NCBI RefSeq assembly: GCF_000011185.1
Contig: NC_002689.2
Location: 744,001 to 808,000, forward strand
Length of the DNA stretch: 64,000 nucleotides
Reading direction: 5' to 3'
Source: Thermoplasma volcanium GSS1
GTDB lineage: Archaea > Thermoplasmatota > Thermoplasmata > Thermoplasmatales > Thermoplasmataceae
Shown here: one piece after another, positions 62,423 through 64,000 of the stretch
How the letters are laid out: every line of letters begins with the position of its first letter
Position numbering within the stretch: the stretch's first letter is position 1
Position numbers and translations under genes: made by a program
Notes under the pieces: model-generated
The model's input: only the letters and a program-made list of their open reading frames with translations
Told to the model about the DNA's origin: nothing
The model's database searches: none

Positions 62423-63460
62423 TTATCCTACTTCCTCAATTCCTGGCTCAAATTTGAAATTGGGTTTTACACCGGCAACTATAACGAGAATCTTCACAGA
62501 CGATCTGATGCTCTCATCTACGACTGTACCCCACATTATTGTAGCATCACGGGCGATCTTCTTCTTGAGTATATCAGCGGCTTGCTGAGCTTCCTGAAGT
62601 TGAAGATCCCTGCCGCCAGTCACGTTAATTATAGCGCCTTTGGCCTTTGAAATATCAACGTCCATGAAAGGAGAATCCAATGCTTTTTCTAGAGCTTCTA
62701 CTATACGGTCATTCACTGCTTGGCTGGACGAGCCCATACCTATAGCAGAATAACCTGCATCCTTCATAACCTTCCTCAGGTCATTGAAGTCCAAGTTGAT
62801 GGTGCCTGTACTCATTATGAGGTCAGTTATGCCCTTTATTCCTGTGGCAATAACCTCGTCCTCAAATTTAAATGCTTTGTAAACAGGCACGTCATTGAAC
62901 TTTTCGATGAGCTTATCATTGGGAATAATAACAGCTGCATCAGAATTCTTGACTAATTTTCGAACGCCTTCGTAGGCGTTCTTCATTCTGACGAAACCCT
63001 CGGTGGAGAAGGGGAGAGTAGCGAAGGATATTGTTAGGGCCCCCCTGTCCTTTGCAAGTTTAGCAACGTATGGGGCAGCACCAGTGCCTGTGCCGCCGCC
63101 AAGACCCGCCGTTATGAATACAATGCTTGTTTCATCTATTTGTTTCAATATCTCAGATTCAGATTCCTTTGCAGCCATCTCCCCTACAGACGGATCAGCA
63201 CCAGCTCCTAACCCGCGGGTTAAGTTCTTCCCAAGCAGTATTTTTGAGTGGGCTCTAATCCTGAGGAGATGTGCCGCATCTGTATTACACGCTATAAGCT
63301 TTACACCAGAGAGGTTTTCCCTCATTAGCCTGTTGATTGTATTCGATCCCGATCCCCCGAAACCAAACACTTTGATCCTGAAATTAAGCTCTTCAATTAT
63401 CTTTTGTAATTTCTCATCATTAGTCCATATATCCTCCTCAGAATTATTGGAGTTATCCAT
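62423..63460 (-). CDS. ftsZ: Cell-division GTPase FtsZ
   Basis: Tubulin-like GTPase that forms the division ring. The 345-residue protein has the G-site FGFGGSGSNTINRL near 34-47, the signature AGLGGGTGTGAAPYVAKLAK near 118-137, the T7 region NLDFNDLRKVM near 212-222, and a short variable C-terminus. The ATG at 63460 lies about 26 bases from a TTATTAAA box near 63485 on this strand, which supports a leaderless start there; another ATG at 63466 is in frame. FtsZ in a wall-less archaeon is expected from the lineage. Confidence 0.96.
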   Translation of the reverse strand: MDNSNNSEEDIWTNDEKLQKIIEELNFRIKVFGFGGSGSNTINRLMRENLSGVKLIACNTDAAHLLRIRAHSKILLGKNLTRGLGAGADPSVGEMAAKESESEILKQIDETSIVFITAGLGGGTGTGAAPYVAKLAKDRGALTISFATLPFSTEGFVRMKNAYEGVRKLVKNSDAAVIIPNDKLIEKFNDVPVYKAFKFEDEVIATGIKGITDLIMSTGTINLDFNDLRKVMKDAGYSAIGMGSSSQAVNDRIVEALEKALDSPFMDVDISKAKGAIINVTGGRDLQLQEAQQAADILKKKIARDATIMWGTVVDESIRSSVKILVIVAGVKPNFKFEPGIEEVG

Positions 63461-63592
63461 ACACATACTATATGCAAGGTTTTAATAACTTTTTTTCTGC
63501 TGCAGCGAATTATAGTTTAGGATAACTAATAATCTATCAAACAAAATTGTTTTTTCTTTAAACGAACTGTCTACGATCGCCATTTACACAAT

Positions 63593-63602
63593 TTTAAAAT
63601 AT
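63593..63602 (+). promoter_or_regulatory. TATA box of the CbiZ-like gene
   Basis: TTTAAAATAT is centred about 26 bases before the ATG at 63623, consistent with a leaderless start. The region 63467-63592 separates it from the divergent ftsZ promoter and shows no further feature. Confidence 0.5.
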
Positions 63603-63622
63603 GCCTTTTAAGTTTCTTGCTA

Positions 63623-64000
63623 ATGCTCATCAGCTTTGACTTTCTGGAAGAAAATGATTATTACATGCTGAAATTTCATAGTGAAGCTAGAAAATTCAGC
63701 TCAGCGCCATTCAACGGTGGCGTAGGAAGAGCCAAAGCCTATATCAATCGAACGGTTAATTTAGACTACAACGAGGAAGTAATATCTGAAACTAAGGAGT
63801 TTTTGGCTAGAAATAAAATAGAGGAAAACGGTACAGTCTGTACACTCACTGCAGTTGATGTTAATACGCATGTCGTGGCAAAAAAATATCTAGATACGAA
63901 TTCTCTAATTGTGTATATTACTGCCGGCTTCGACAATACAGTTTCCATAGGCAATGTTAAGGGCATGCACGGAACCATAAACATAGCACTCTTAACAGAC
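63623..64000 (+). CDS. cbiZ: Adenosylcobinamide amidohydrolase CbiZ-like, N-terminal part
   Basis: 126 codons up to the right edge of the window. The sequence SSAPFNGGVGRAKAYINRTV near 27-46, TAVDV near 88, and the GFDNTVSIGN...HGTINIALLTD stretch at the end match the CbiZ family, which cleaves adenosylcobinamide or pseudo-B12 for salvage. It would link to the cobalamin used by the methylmalonyl-CoA mutase. The gene is cut by the window end, so its full length is unknown. Confidence 0.75.
   Translation, partial: MLISFDFLEENDYYMLKFHSEARKFSSAPFNGGVGRAKAYINRTVNLDYNEEVISETKEFLARNKIEENGTVCTLTAVDVNTHVVAKKYLDTNSLIVYITAGFDNTVSIGNVKGMHGTINIALLTD

Noticed and set aside
1-64000. CRISPR array or rRNA/tRNA genes
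   Set aside because: No regularly spaced repeats or RNA gene signatures were seen in any intergenic region.

Overview
The window looks like a piece of the chromosome of a Thermoplasma-type archaeon: thermoacidophilic, wall-less and facultatively aerobic. Archaeal marks are GGGP and DGGGP synthases for ether lipids, Trm1, Orc1/Cdc6, TFS, pyruvoyl arginine decarboxylase, an archaeal pilin with a class III signal, and many genes that start about 25 bases after a TATA box and so are probably leaderless. Thermoplasmatales-specific marks are an MGMT-endonuclease V fusion, a glycerate 2-kinase of the non-phosphorylative Entner-Doudoroff route, and a decarboxylase that fits the 3,5-bisphosphomevalonate branch of the mevalonate pathway. 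The DNA is AT-rich. The species assignment is inference from gene content, because no rRNA gene is present.

Layout. 1-6.6 kb: start of chorismate synthase (cut by the window edge), a histidine phosphatase, a DUF255 thioredoxin-like protein, cytochrome bd oxidase (cydAB), then a transposon end abutting a broken MFS transporter. 6.6-12.9 kb: a tightly overlapping minus-strand operon (MptD, THEP1-like, Trm1, DGGGP synthase, GGGP synthase) followed by a UvrD-type helicase-nuclease. 13-20 kb: M20 amidohydrolase, zinc-ribbon proteins, TFS, a CoA-binding protein and the full sdhABCD operon. 20-24 kb: moaC and moaB separated by a dead IS200, a winged-helix protein and threonine synthase. 24-35 kb: pilin, membrane protein, DUF1059, a zinc-ligand-less AlaX, FolC, Cdc6, two glutamate dehydrogenase paralogues with a 199-bp identical block, LeuRS and arginine decarboxylase.

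35-43 kb is the accessory part. An amino-acid permease gene carries a frameshift and a stop, and is split by an IS607-type element. The lost C-terminus of the permease can be recovered on the far side of the element. In that element tnpA is internally deleted while tnpB is intact. Two GNAT acetyltransferases and malic enzyme follow, then a frameshifted IS1341-type tnpB. 43-54 kb: nicotinamidase, the methylmalonyl-CoA mutase operon with its MeaB GTPase, Hsp20, an ABC1/UbiB kinase with thioredoxin and a probable RNase P Pop5 subunit, a TPR protein, the MGMT-EndoV fusion, the mevalonate-pathway decarboxylase and glycerate kinase. 54-64 kb: a ThDP decarboxylase, a LOG-like protein, a PsiE-like protein, an APC permease preceded by an unexplained open frame, two divergent unknown genes, ThiI with rhodanese, a chlorite-dismutase/HemQ-family protein, FtsZ and the start of CbiZ.

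Main themes. SDH and cytochrome bd form an aerobic respiratory module. GGGPS/DGGGPS and the mevalonate decarboxylase feed lipid synthesis. MptD and FolC belong to pterin/folate synthesis, MoaB and MoaC to Moco, and MCM and CbiZ relate to cobalamin. I found no CRISPR array, tRNA or rRNA. The strongest unexplained signals are the layered decay of the permease around the IS607 element, a recurring palindrome (ATGAAATTAATTTCAT and variants) at three promoter regions, an AlaX homologue lacking all four zinc ligands, and the 80-codon membrane-like frame without a start codon at 58.5-58.75 kb.
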